From positions 1 through 64,000 of the forward strand of contig NZ_LNCI01000007.1 in NCBI RefSeq assembly GCF_001509585.1: a stretch of DNA of 64,000 nucleotides, in the 5' to 3' direction. The stretch comes from Tropicimonas marinistellae. GTDB taxonomy: Bacteria; Pseudomonadota; Alphaproteobacteria; Rhodobacterales; Rhodobacteraceae. Position 1 is the first letter of the stretch; each line of letters begins with the position of its first letter. This document shows, piece after piece, positions 42,670 to 50,848 of this stretch. Both the position numbers and the translations under genes were made by a program. The notes beneath the pieces were generated by a model. It did no database searches. It was not told where the DNA came from and saw nothing but the letters and a program-made list of their open reading frames with translations.

Positions 42670-44642
42670 TCGGCCGCCACCTTCTGCTGGTGTTTCGGTG
42701 TCACCGTCGCGGCGTCCACGAGTTGCAGGGTCGCCGAGATGCTGCCCTTCCGGCCGTCCTCGTAGGTGACTTCGGTGGTGGTCGAGATCTGTTCGGACCC
42801 GTCGTAAAGCGCGGTGATCAGGTCGTCGTATTTCTCCTCGATCATTCCGCGGCGCACCTTGCGCGTCCGGGTCATCTCCCCGTCGTCGGCGTCCAGTTCC
42901 TTGTGCAGCACGAGGAACCGGTGAATCTGACAGGCCGACAGCATCTCGTCCTGCGCGACGGATGCGTTGACCTCCTCCACATGCGACTTGATCGTCTCGA
43001 GCACGCGGGGATGGCCCGCGAGTTCCTGGTAGGAGGCATAGGCGATGTTGTTCCGCTCCGCCCAGTTGCCCACCGCCGTCAGGTCGATATTGATGAAGGC
43101 GGTGCAGCGGTCCCGCCCGTTGCCGAAGACGACCGCCTCCAGGATGTCGGGATAGAACTTCAGCTTGTTCTCGACATACTTGGGCGCGAACATATGGCCG
43201 TCCGCCATTTTGCCCACGTCCTTTGCGCGGTCGATGATCCGCAGGTGCCCGCTTGCCTCCTCGAAGAAGCCGGCATCGCCCGTGGCGACCCAGCCCTCGG
43301 CGTCCTTCGTGGAAGCGGTGCTCTCCGGGTTCTTGTAATACTCCACGAAGACGCCGGGAGAGCGGTAGTAGATCTCGCCATTGTCGGCGATCTTGATCTC
43401 CACGCCGGGCGAGGTGATCCCGACCGTGTCGGCGCGTACCTCGTGGTCCGGCTGCTGGGTGATGAAGACGCTGGCCTCGGTCTGGCCGTAGAGCTGCTTG
43501 AGGTTGATGCCGAGCGAGCGATAGAAGTCGAAAATCTCCGGCCCGATCGCCTCCCCGGCGGTATAGCCCACCCGCACCCGGCTGAACCCGAGCGTGTTCT
43601 TCAGCGGCCCGTAGACCGCCATCTCCCCCAGGGCGTAGCGCAACCTGTCCAGCAGCCCCACGGGTTTGCCGTCGAGAATCGCCGGTCCGACCCGGTTCGC
43701 CAGCGCCATGTAGTGCCGGTAGAGCCAGCGCTTGACCGAGCCGGCGTCTTCCATGCGGATCGTCACGCTGGTGAGCTGGCTCTCGAACACCCGTGGCGGA
43801 GCGAAGTAATAGGTGGGCGCGATCTCGCGGAGATCGGTCATCATCGTGTCGGCGCTCTCGGGGCAGTTCACGCAGAACCCGTTCCAGTAGGCCTGTCCGA
43901 CGGAGAAGATGAAATCGCCGACCCAGGCCATCGGCAGGTAGGCCAGGATCTCCTCTTTCGACCCGAGGCCGTCGAAGGCACTGGAGTTTTTTGCTGTCTC
44001 GATGATGTTGCGGTTCGACAGCACGACCCCTTTGGGTTTGCCCGTCGTGCCGGAGGTATACAGCATCACGCAGGTGGACTCGTAATCCAGCTCCGCTTCG
44101 CGACGGTGCAACTCGTCCTCGTGGCGGTAATGCGAGGCCTTGCCCTCGTCGCGGATATCGCTCAGCCAGTTCAGGTGCTCGTGGTCGTATTTCCGCATCC
44201 CGCGCTTGTCGTGATAGAGCACGTGGTCGATCTGGTGCAGCTCGTCCTGCACGTCGATGACCTTGTCCACCTGCTCCTGATCGCCGCAGACCACGAAACG
44301 CGCGCCGCAATGCCCCAGCACGTAGGCCATCTCTTCGGCGACGGCGTCCTGATAGAGCGGCACCGGCACCGCGCCGCACATCTGCGCCGCCACCATCGCC
44401 CAGTAGTGATCCGGCCGGTTGCGACCGATGATGGCGACGTGGTCTCCCCGCTCCATGCCGAGCGCGAGAAACCCCATGGCCAGCCATTCGATTTCCTGGA
44501 GCGTTTCGGCCCAGGTCCAGCTTTGCCAGATTCCGTATTCCTTTTCGCGATAGGCGGTGCGCGCGCTGAAATCGCGTGCGTTGCGCCGCAGAAGCGCAGG
44601 AACAGAGCACAGATCGCCCGGAGGCGTCGTGGTCGCAGTCAA
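42666..44642 (-). CDS. long-chain acyl-CoA synthetase-like AMP-dependent ligase
   Basis: The 658-aa enzyme adenylates a carboxylic acid and transfers it to CoA. The AMP-binding P-loop YTSGTTGKPKGVVLSN and the C-terminal ATGDAGFFEEASGHLRIIDR and K-rich hinge are intact; the size fits eukaryotic-like FAA/FadD15-type synthetases. The start is TTG 44642, chosen because GGGGAGG sits 7 nt upstream and no in-frame ATG gives a better N-terminus. It is the first gene of the ABC/ligase operon, behind a TetR-like palindrome. The substrate is unknown; chain length cannot be inferred. Confidence 0.88.
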   Translation of the reverse strand: MTATTTPPGDLCSVPALLRRNARDFSARTAYREKEYGIWQSWTWAETLQEIEWLAMGFLALGMERGDHVAIIGRNRPDHYWAMVAAQMCGAVPVPLYQDAVAEEMAYVLGHCGARFVVCGDQEQVDKVIDVQDELHQIDHVLYHDKRGMRKYDHEHLNWLSDIRDEGKASHYRHEDELHRREAELDYESTCVMLYTSGTTGKPKGVVLSNRNIIETAKNSSAFDGLGSKEEILAYLPMAWVGDFIFSVGQAYWNGFCVNCPESADTMMTDLREIAPTYYFAPPRVFESQLTSVTIRMEDAGSVKRWLYRHYMALANRVGPAILDGKPVGLLDRLRYALGEMAVYGPLKNTLGFSRVRVGYTAGEAIGPEIFDFYRSLGINLKQLYGQTEASVFITQQPDHEVRADTVGITSPGVEIKIADNGEIYYRSPGVFVEYYKNPESTASTKDAEGWVATGDAGFFEEASGHLRIIDRAKDVGKMADGHMFAPKYVENKLKFYPDILEAVVFGNGRDRCTAFINIDLTAVGNWAERNNIAYASYQELAGHPRVLETIKSHVEEVNASVAQDEMLSACQIHRFLVLHKELDADDGEMTRTRKVRRGMIEEKYDDLITALYDGSEQISTTTEVTYEDGRKGSISATLQLVDAATVTPKHQQKVAAE

Positions 44643-44734
44643 AAGATGTCCTCCCCTGGTGCCGTTTCGACACCTCGGCCTTTTCCGGCCTGCGCCCACT
44701 ATAGGACGGCGATTTGGGGACTCGTCAAATATTT

Positions 44735-44752
44735 TTTGAACATACGTTCAAA
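44735..44752. promoter_or_regulatory. TetR-like operator before the ABC/ligase operon
   Basis: A perfect palindrome TTTGAAC-ATAC-GTTCAAA lies 93 nt upstream of the acyl-CoA synthetase start and 160 nt upstream of the divergent L,D-transpeptidase. The GAAC-N4-GTTC core with AT flanks is the pattern of TetR-family operators that sense acyl-CoA compounds. An AT-rich block adjoins it, as expected for an overlapped promoter. No TetR gene lies in the window. Confidence 0.6.
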
Positions 44753-44911
44753 TACTCGCCGATGCGCCGGGAAAACACGGGCGCCGCGCATCATGGAAAG
44801 CCTGCAACAGTCTGGGAGCAGATGACCGGCAAGACGGCAATTGGACTACGGACGGCGGCGCCAATCCGGTATCGTGATGCCGCAATTACGCAGACAACGA
44901 GGCCGTCACGA

Positions 44912-45472
44912 ATGATTGACCGACGCCATCTTCTCCTTTCCGCAACAGCGGCCGCCGTGCCGCTGCCGGCGCTTGCCGCTTCGGACTCATCCGCCCGGCT
45001 TCCGAAAAAGTTCCGTCCCCAGATCGTATCCGCCCCTGCCGAGTTGGCGGCGGGCGAGATCCATGTCGTCCCCGACGACCATTTCCTTTACTGGACTCTC
45101 GGTGACGGCAAGGCGCGGCGCTACGGGATCGCCGTTGGTGCGCCCGGGCGCAATTTCAAGGGCGTGGCGCATGTGCGGCGCAAGGCGGAATGGCCGAGCT
45201 GGACGCCGACGGCGGATATGATCCGCAAGGAGCCGAGTGTCTACGGCAAGTGGAGAAACGGGCTTCCCGGCGGGCATGAGAAAAACCCCATGGGGTCGCG
45301 CGCGCTCTATCTCTACCAGGGGAACCGCGACACGCTCTACCGTATCCACGGCACGCCGCAGCCCTGGACCATCGGGCGCTCCTTCTCCTCCGGCTGCATC
45401 CGGTTGCAGAACCCGCATGTGGAAGAGCTCTACGCCCATGTTCCGCTCGGGACGCGGGTGGTCGTCTACTGA
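44912..45472 (+). CDS. L,D-transpeptidase (YkuD family), copy 1
   Basis: The 186-aa protein crosslinks peptidoglycan stem peptides (3-3) or attaches proteins to them. The YkuD active site is intact: H146 in RIHGTPQPW and C162 in SSGCIRL. The N-terminus MIDRRHLLLSATAAAVP looks like a twin-arginine export signal. It is convergent with a clear paralogue at 45540-46094 that shares the RIHGTPQPWTIGRS block. Acts in the periplasm. The substrate (crosslinking or anchoring) is not resolved. Confidence 0.91.
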   Translation: MIDRRHLLLSATAAAVPLPALAASDSSARLPKKFRPQIVSAPAELAAGEIHVVPDDHFLYWTLGDGKARRYGIAVGAPGRNFKGVAHVRRKAEWPSWTPTADMIRKEPSVYGKWRNGLPGGHEKNPMGSRALYLYQGNRDTLYRIHGTPQPWTIGRSFSSGCIRLQNPHVEELYAHVPLGTRVVVY

Positions 45473-45539
45473 GCCGCGGTCACCGCAACGGCAATGATCG
45501 CGCGACGCGGCGCCAACGGCGCCGAAGCCGCCCTGCGGA

Positions 45540-46094
45540 TCAGTGGAAGGTCACGTTGGTACCCACGGGCACGCGCTCGTAGAGGTCGATGACCTGATCG
45601 TTGGCAAGCCGGATACATCCTGACGAGACCGACCGGCCAATGGTCCAGGGCTGCGGCGTGCCGTGGATGCGATACCGGGTGTCCCTGCCGCCGCGGTAGA
45701 GGTAGAGCGCCCGGGCACCGAGCGGATTGTCCGGCCCGCCCTCCATGCCACCGGCCCATTTGGAATAGACCTCCGGTTCGCGGCGGATCATGTTCGCCGT
45801 CGGTGTCCAGCTCGGCCATTCCGACTTGCGACCGACGTAGACGGAGCCGGACAGGTTGCGCCCCTCTTCGCCGATGGCGACCCCGTAACGGATCGCCTGC
45901 TCGCCCTCCAGGATGAGGTAGAGGAAGTGCCGTCCCAACTCGATATGGATGTCCCCGGGCAGGAATCCGGCGCGCACGCGCACCACCTGGGCCCGAAATT
46001 CGTCCGCGAGTTCGAAGTCCTGCGCAGCACGCGAAATGCCCGGAGCGGACAAGGCCGCAGCGGCCCCGAGAAGAAAATGACGTCTGGCTGGCAT
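45540..46094 (-). CDS. L,D-transpeptidase (YkuD family), copy 2
   Basis: The 184-aa paralogue has H144 in RIHGTPQPW and C160 in SSGCIRL, and an N-terminal MPARRHFLLGAAAAL twin-arginine-like signal. It is about as long as copy 1 and aligns throughout from the WPSWTPTA block onwards. The two genes face each other with a 67-nt gap that contains a GGCGCC-AAC-GGCGCC hairpin. The start at 46094 is the methionine before the signal peptide; a longer frame to 46217 is unlikely. Confidence 0.91.
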   Translation of the reverse strand: MPARRHFLLGAAAALSAPGISRAAQDFELADEFRAQVVRVRAGFLPGDIHIELGRHFLYLILEGEQAIRYGVAIGEEGRNLSGSVYVGRKSEWPSWTPTANMIRREPEVYSKWAGGMEGGPDNPLGARALYLYRGGRDTRYRIHGTPQPWTIGRSVSSGCIRLANDQVIDLYERVPVGTNVTFH

Positions 46095-46271
46095 CGGAAA
46101 TCTCCGGGTTTGTCCTGGGAAAACGTTGTCACGCAATACGTTGGGCGGGAGTCTGCCATTGCAGCCGCCGCGAGGCAACCCGCCCGCATCGGCACGCGGC
46201 TTCCTTACTTGCGCCACAGTTTTACCGTGTCATTTATGTCGGGGTCGGGGCAAGGATGCGGAGAACCGGGG

Positions 46272-46880
46272 ATGGCACTCGGCACAATCGCAGACATGGC
46301 CGTCTGGATTCACTTCATGGGGCTGATTCCGGGGCTGCTCTATGCGCTTGCCGCCGACGCAACCGCGCTGCAGAGCCTTCGGCGTCCGCTGGCGCAGGCC
46401 GAAATCCAGCGACTCGTCGATTATCACCGGATCATTTCCATCGCATTGGTGCTTCTCTGGGCGAGCGGCCTCACCCTGATCTGGCTGAAGCTCGGCCCCG
46501 GCGGCGGCACGCTGACGCCGAAGCTGATGGTGAAGATCGCGGTCGTTCTGATGCTGACGGCCAATGCCACGGCCATCGGACAGATCGGCCTTTCGACCAT
46601 GGCGGCGCGGCGCGAGCAGCGTTTCGGCGACCTTCCGGCGCGCCTGCGCCTGGGTCTGGGTGCCATTGCCGGGCTCTCGGCCGGCTGCTGGCTCTCGGCC
46701 TTCGCACTCGGAATGGTCAAACCGCTTGCGAGCATGGGGTTTGCCGACCTCGCCCTGCGCCTGGGGCCGGCGTTCCTGCTGTGCCTGCTGGCCGGGTTGG
46801 CGCTGGCCACGATCGCGCCGGATTTCGCCCGGGTGCAGGACGACGCGCCCGACGACCCCAACGCGGTGCCGCAACACTAG
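46272..46880 (+). CDS. integral membrane protein of unknown function
   Basis: The 202-aa protein has about five hydrophobic segments with short loops and a short charged tail. It opens with WIHFMGLIPGLLYALAADAT after a ten-residue leader, and no enzyme motif is evident. A histidine in WIHF and another in DYHR could bind a cofactor, but that is speculative. The start at 46272 has GGAG upstream. It is divergent from the second L,D-transpeptidase and convergent with the peroxiredoxin. Confidence 0.72.
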   Translation: MALGTIADMAVWIHFMGLIPGLLYALAADATALQSLRRPLAQAEIQRLVDYHRIISIALVLLWASGLTLIWLKLGPGGGTLTPKLMVKIAVVLMLTANATAIGQIGLSTMAARREQRFGDLPARLRLGLGAIAGLSAGCWLSAFALGMVKPLASMGFADLALRLGPAFLLCLLAGLALATIAPDFARVQDDAPDDPNAVPQH

Positions 46881-46891
46881 GCGCATGTGCA

Positions 46892-46918
46892 AATGGGCCC
46901 CGCGTGGCGGAGCCCATT
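46892..46918. terminator. hairpin between the membrane protein and peroxiredoxin genes
   Basis: AATGGGC-C-CCGC pairs with GCGG-A-GCCCATT around a GTG loop, an 11-bp stem with one mismatch. It lies between convergent genes and has no T-run on either side. A bidirectional terminator is likely. Confidence 0.55.
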
Positions 46919-46948
46919 CGATAGCCGGTGTCCTGGCATGTCGCGCGG

Positions 46949-47605
46949 TCAGCTGGGCGCTTTCGTCTTGCGAAGATACGGCAACACGGAGTCGAACTCG
47001 CCGAACCGTTCCTTCGCGGCGGTGTCGTCGAGCGACAGCGCGACGATCACGTCCTGCCCCATGGTCCAGTTTGCGGGCGTCGCAATCGGCGTCTCATAGC
47101 TTGCCTGAAGCGCATCCAGCGCGCGCAGTACCTCGGCGAAGTTACGCCCCACCGACATCGGGTAGGTCATCGACAATTGCAGCTTCTTGTTCGGCGCGAT
47201 GATGAACACCACGCGCACCGAAGCGCTGTCCGCCGCCGTGCGCCCGTCGGGCAGGTAGGCGTCCGCGGGCAGCATGTCGAGCTGCTTGGAGATCGCCAGA
47301 TCTTCGTCGGCAATGATCGGGAAGCCCACCGGGGCCTCCGCCACCTGTTCGATATCGCCGATCCACTTCATGTGTTCTTCCACGGAATCGACCGACAATC
47401 CGATCACCTTGGTATTGCGCGCCTCCCACTCTTCGGCGAGTTGTGCGACAGCGCCGAATTCGGTGGTGCAGACCGGGGTGAAGTCCTTCGGGTGGGAAAA
47501 CAGGATCGCCCAGCTGTCGCCGATCCAGTCGTGGAACGAAGCGATTTCTCCCTGGCTCGTCTGCAGCTTCAGGTCGGGGATGGTGTCATTGATACGCAGG
47601 CCCAT
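46949..47605 (-). CDS. 1-Cys peroxiredoxin (Prx6 type)
   Basis: The 218-aa protein reduces hydrogen peroxide and organic peroxides. The peroxidatic cysteine is C46 in DFTPVCTTEFG, and the long C-terminal domain (VRVVFIIAPNKKLQLSMTYP) is typical of Prx6. No resolving cysteine is present, so an external thiol is needed. It is divergent from an aldehyde dehydrogenase, with a palindrome between them. Acts in the cytoplasm. Confidence 0.93.
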   Translation of the reverse strand: MGLRINDTIPDLKLQTSQGEIASFHDWIGDSWAILFSHPKDFTPVCTTEFGAVAQLAEEWEARNTKVIGLSVDSVEEHMKWIGDIEQVAEAPVGFPIIADEDLAISKQLDMLPADAYLPDGRTAADSASVRVVFIIAPNKKLQLSMTYPMSVGRNFAEVLRALDALQASYETPIATPANWTMGQDVIVALSLDDTAAKERFGEFDSVLPYLRKTKAPS

Positions 47606-47668
47606 ATGTCGGGTCTCCTCGTGAGAATGGAATCGATTTGAGAGTGGCTGTCTCGGCTTCTCGCGGGA

Positions 47669-47683
47669 TTAGATATATTCTAA
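47669..47683. promoter_or_regulatory. AT-rich palindrome between peroxiredoxin and aldehyde dehydrogenase genes
   Basis: TTAGA-TATAT-TCTAA is a perfect inverted repeat in the 161-nt divergent intergenic region. It overlaps AT-rich hexamers (TATATT, TATCTA) that could be -10 elements on either strand. AT-rich palindromes at such positions are typical of MarR/OhrR-type redox regulators; the regulator is not in the window. Confidence 0.5.
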
Positions 47684-47766
47684 ACTCAGGAATGAAACCC
47701 CGATCTTGCGGCCGCTGCGCACCGGTGACAGTGTGTCGCAAAAGACTTCGACGGTGAGGACACCAC

Positions 47767-49212
47767 ATGCTTGAGAAACGCCAGTTCTACATCAACGGCG
47801 CCTGGGTCGACCCCGCCACACCGCGCGACCTTCCGGTGATTGATCCTTCCACGGAGGAGGAGGTTGCCGTCATCTCCCTCGGCGACAGCGCCGACACCGA
47901 TGCCGCCGTGGCCGCCGCCAATGCCGCCTTCCCCGATTGGTCGCAGACCGACCCCGCCGACCGGATCGCGCTGGTCGAGAAGGTCCTTGAGATCTACGAG
48001 CGCCGGTTCGAGGAAATGGCGCAGGCAATGACGCTGGAGATGGGCGCGCCGATCACCCTTTCGCGCGAGGAACAGGCGCCGTCGGGCACCGGCCACATCA
48101 AGGGGTTTCTCCGCTCCGCGAAGACCTTCGACTACGTGCGGATGCTGCGCGACAATGCGCCGAACGACCGTATCATCATGGACCCGATCGGAACCGTGGC
48201 GATGATAACGCCGTGGAACTGGCCGATGAACCAGGTCACGCTCAAGGTCATCCCGGCGCTGCTGACCGGCTGCACCATGGTTCTGAAGCCGTCGGAAATC
48301 GCGCCGCTCTCCTCGCTGCTCTTCACCGAGTTCCTGGACGAGGCGGGCGTGCCTGCCGGGGTTTACAACATGGTGAACGGCGATGGTGCGGGCGTGGGCA
48401 GCCAGCTGTCCGCGCATCCCGGCATCGACATGGTGAGTTTCACCGGCTCCACCCGCGCCGGTATCGCGATTTCCAAGGCTGCTGCGGACACGATCAAGCG
48501 TGTGAGCCTCGAACTTGGCGGCAAGGGCGCGAACCTGGTCTTTGCCGATGCCGACGAGGAAGCCGTGCGCCGAGGCGTTGCGCACATGATGGAAAACACC
48601 GGCCAATCCTGCAATGCGCCGTCGCGGATGCTGGTCGAGCGGTCGATCTACGACGACGCGGTGGACATGGCGCGAGAGGCGGCTGAAAACACCGCCGTCG
48701 CGTCCGCGCACGAGGACGGCCCGCATATCGGCCCGCTGGTGAGCCAGATGCAGTGGGACAAGGTGCAGGGGCTGATCCAGACGGGGATCGACGAAGGCGC
48801 CCGCCTCGTGACCGGCGGGCTCGGCCGTCCGGAAGGGCTCAACCGTGGGTATTTCGCGCGTCCGACCATCTTCGCGGATGTGACCAACGACATGACCATT
48901 GCCCGCGAGGAGATCTTCGGGCCGGTGCTGTCGATGATCCCGTTCGATACCGAGGAGGACGCGATCCGGATTGCGAACGACACCGTCTATGGCCTGACGA
49001 ATTACGCGCAGACGCAGGACCCGGACCGGCTCGTCCGGATGGCCCGGAAACTGCGCTCCGGCATGGTGCATCTGAACGGCAAGTCCCGGTCCGGCGGCTC
49101 GCCCTTCGGAGGGGTAAAGCAATCGGGCAACGGCCGCGAGGGCGGCGTCTGGGGGCTGGAGGACTACGTCGAGGTGAAAGCCGTCGGCGGCTACCCGGCC
49201 GACCGCGCGTAG
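47767..49212 (+). CDS. NAD(P)-dependent aldehyde dehydrogenase
   Basis: The 481-aa protein has the aldehyde dehydrogenase active site: N151 in TPWNWP, E249 in LELGGK and the nucleophile C282 in NTGQSCNAPSR. Length and motifs fit the broad ALDH family without indicating the aldehyde. The cofactor preference is not clear. It is divergent from the peroxiredoxin, so both may respond to the same oxidative or aldehyde stress. Confidence 0.92.
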   Translation: MLEKRQFYINGAWVDPATPRDLPVIDPSTEEEVAVISLGDSADTDAAVAAANAAFPDWSQTDPADRIALVEKVLEIYERRFEEMAQAMTLEMGAPITLSREEQAPSGTGHIKGFLRSAKTFDYVRMLRDNAPNDRIIMDPIGTVAMITPWNWPMNQVTLKVIPALLTGCTMVLKPSEIAPLSSLLFTEFLDEAGVPAGVYNMVNGDGAGVGSQLSAHPGIDMVSFTGSTRAGIAISKAAADTIKRVSLELGGKGANLVFADADEEAVRRGVAHMMENTGQSCNAPSRMLVERSIYDDAVDMAREAAENTAVASAHEDGPHIGPLVSQMQWDKVQGLIQTGIDEGARLVTGGLGRPEGLNRGYFARPTIFADVTNDMTIAREEIFGPVLSMIPFDTEEDAIRIANDTVYGLTNYAQTQDPDRLVRMARKLRSGMVHLNGKSRSGGSPFGGVKQSGNGREGGVWGLEDYVEVKAVGGYPADRA

Positions 49213-49372
49213 GCCGGCAACTCACCAAAATGGCGTCGGGCCCGTCCGCGGGGCGGCGAAGACAGGTGCGCCAGGGCCGGCGGTTGCCGTGCCCGTGGGC
49301 GCGTGGACCCGGGTAGGCCTCACCCGGGCTGCGGGCGGCATAGCCCCGGTTGCCGCCCCTGCTATCCGGCGC

Positions 49373-50020
49373 TCAGAACGGGCAGGTCGCAGAAAACCCC
49401 ACCCGCGCGCCGCCATCCGGATGCCGCAGGCTGAGCATTTCGGCGTGCAGCATCAATCGGGGCGATTGCGCGGCCGCTCCTGTTGAATAGAGGGGATCCC
49501 CCAGGATTGGGTGGCCGATCTCGGCCAGATGCACCCGCAACTGATGGCTGCGCCCGGTTTCTGGGCGGAGTTCCAGACGCGCCGAACCCGCGTATCGCTC
49601 GAGCACCCGCCAGTGGGTCACGGCGGGCTTGCCGCGGTCGACATCCACCATCTGGCGCGGCCGGTTCGGCCAGTCCGCGATCAGTGGCAGCGCCACGGTC
49701 CCGGCGTCGGCATCGGGCTGGCCCGCAACGAGAGCGATATAGCGCTTCTCCGTATGGCGCCGCTCGAACTGAAGCCCGAGGTGCCGTTGCGCGGATTTCC
49801 GTCGGGCAAAGACCATGACGCCGGAGGTGTCGCGGTCCAGCCGGTGCACCAGAAGCGTGCCGGGATACGCCGCGTCCAGCCGCGCCAGAAGGCAATCGGC
49901 GAGGTCCGCTCCCTTGCCCGGGACGGACAGGAGCCCGGAGGGCTTGTCGACCACCAGCAGGTCCGCATCCGCATGCAGGATGACCAAGGGATCGCGCGGC
50001 GGGTCGTAGGCTGTGCTCAC
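49373..50020 (-). CDS. RluA-family pseudouridine synthase
   Basis: The 215-aa protein isomerises uridine to pseudouridine in RNA. The catalytic aspartate is D62 in HRLDRDTSG, followed by KRYIALV and GRSHQLRVHL, all family signatures. The start is GTG 50020 (GTGA overlap with the stop of the upstream GFA gene). It lacks an S4 domain, as in RluA. It is the last gene of an overlapping run. The target RNA position is unknown. Confidence 0.9.
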   Translation of the reverse strand: MSTAYDPPRDPLVILHADADLLVVDKPSGLLSVPGKGADLADCLLARLDAAYPGTLLVHRLDRDTSGVMVFARRKSAQRHLGLQFERRHTEKRYIALVAGQPDADAGTVALPLIADWPNRPRQMVDVDRGKPAVTHWRVLERYAGSARLELRPETGRSHQLRVHLAEIGHPILGDPLYSTGAAAQSPRLMLHAEMLSLRHPDGGARVGFSATCPF

Positions 50021-50400
50021 GGCTCTTGCGGGACCCCGTCCGCGATGTCGTAGTAGTCGCCCTTGTCCGCGGTGAAGATGTGCTTTTCCAACCGCAGCCC
50101 CGTCGGTCCGTCGAGAGACCCGAGCGACACCGACATCAACCGCTCGTCCAGATGCCGCCAGAACAGGAACGACCCGCATTGCGGACAGAACCCGCGGCGG
50201 GCCCGATCGCTGGCCGCATACCAGCGCACCGGGCCGGTGATCGTCACGGCCTCGGCCGGCGCTTGCGCCGAGGCCCAGACATGCCCGGACTGCCGCCGGC
50301 ACTGGCCGCAATGGCACGCGGACACACCCGTGAGCGGCGCGCCGACGTCGTAGCGCACGGCACCGCACAGGCAGCTCCCCCGATATGTTTCACCGGCCAT
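50017..50400 (-). CDS. GFA-family zinc protein, second copy
   Basis: The 127-aa protein has the GFA zinc pattern: CLCGAV near residue 10, CHCGQC and later CPQCG. As in the copy at 4770-5222 the substrate is not known. ATG 50400 overlaps the preceding gene (msrC-like) by 11 nt, and its stop overlaps the pseudouridine synthase start. A longer frame to 50478 would lie inside the upstream gene and is rejected. Confidence 0.86.
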   Translation of the reverse strand: MAGETYRGSCLCGAVRYDVGAPLTGVSACHCGQCRRQSGHVWASAQAPAEAVTITGPVRWYAASDRARRGFCPQCGSFLFWRHLDERLMSVSLGSLDGPTGLRLEKHIFTADKGDYYDIADGVPQEP

Positions 50401-50848
50401 TGGCAAAGACCCCTCGCAGGATGCGGCCGAGGCCGGCCGCGTCTTCGGCGTCAAAGGCTGCGGGGCGGTCGCTGTCAATATCGAGTACGCCGATCAATGC
50501 GCCGCCGGCATCCCGAACCGGCAGCACGATCTCGGAACGCGTCGTGGAGGAACATGCGATGTGACCGTCGAATGCCTCGACGTCATCCACGATCTGCACG
50601 TCGCCCGTCCGTGCCGCCGCACCGCAGACGCCGCGCGCGAAGGGAATGATGAGGCATCCATGCCCTCCCTGGTAGGGGCCGATCTTCAGCAGGCCCGGTG
50701 CCACGACCCGGTAAAACCCGGTCCAGTCGAAGCGTTCGTCCGCGTGGTGCAACTCGCAGGCAACGGTCGCCATGAGCGCCACCACGTCGTCCTCGCCCTC
50801 CGTGAGAGCGAGGATCGTCTTTTCGAGCTGCGGATAGCTCGCGCGCAT
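50390..50848 (-). CDS. msrC: GAF-domain free methionine-(R)-sulfoxide reductase
   Basis: The 152-aa GAF protein reduces free methionine-R-sulfoxide. All three catalytic cysteines of the family are present with the exact spacing (C65, C75, C99; E. coli 84, 94, 118) in HGCLIIPFARGVCG and GHIACSS. The block FDWTGFYRV precedes them. It is slightly shorter than E. coli fRMsr (about 165 aa). ATG overlaps the thiolase stop by 1 nt. Confidence 0.87.
   Translation of the reverse strand: MRASYPQLEKTILALTEGEDDVVALMATVACELHHADERFDWTGFYRVVAPGLLKIGPYQGGHGCLIIPFARGVCGAAARTGDVQIVDDVEAFDGHIACSSTTRSEIVLPVRDAGGALIGVLDIDSDRPAAFDAEDAAGLGRILRGVFANGR

Noticed and set aside
41851-44673. A 940-codon open frame on the minus strand running through livG and the acyl-CoA synthetase gene
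   Set aside because: Only its last 272 codons (livG) resemble a family. The upstream part is the synthetase gene read in the wrong frame; high GC removes stops from such frames.
49293-49330. ACCCGGGT-type hairpin after the aldehyde dehydrogenase
   Set aside because: Stem CCCGGGT/ACCCGGG is present but there is no T-run and the surroundings form several alternative folds, so it is not called as a terminator.
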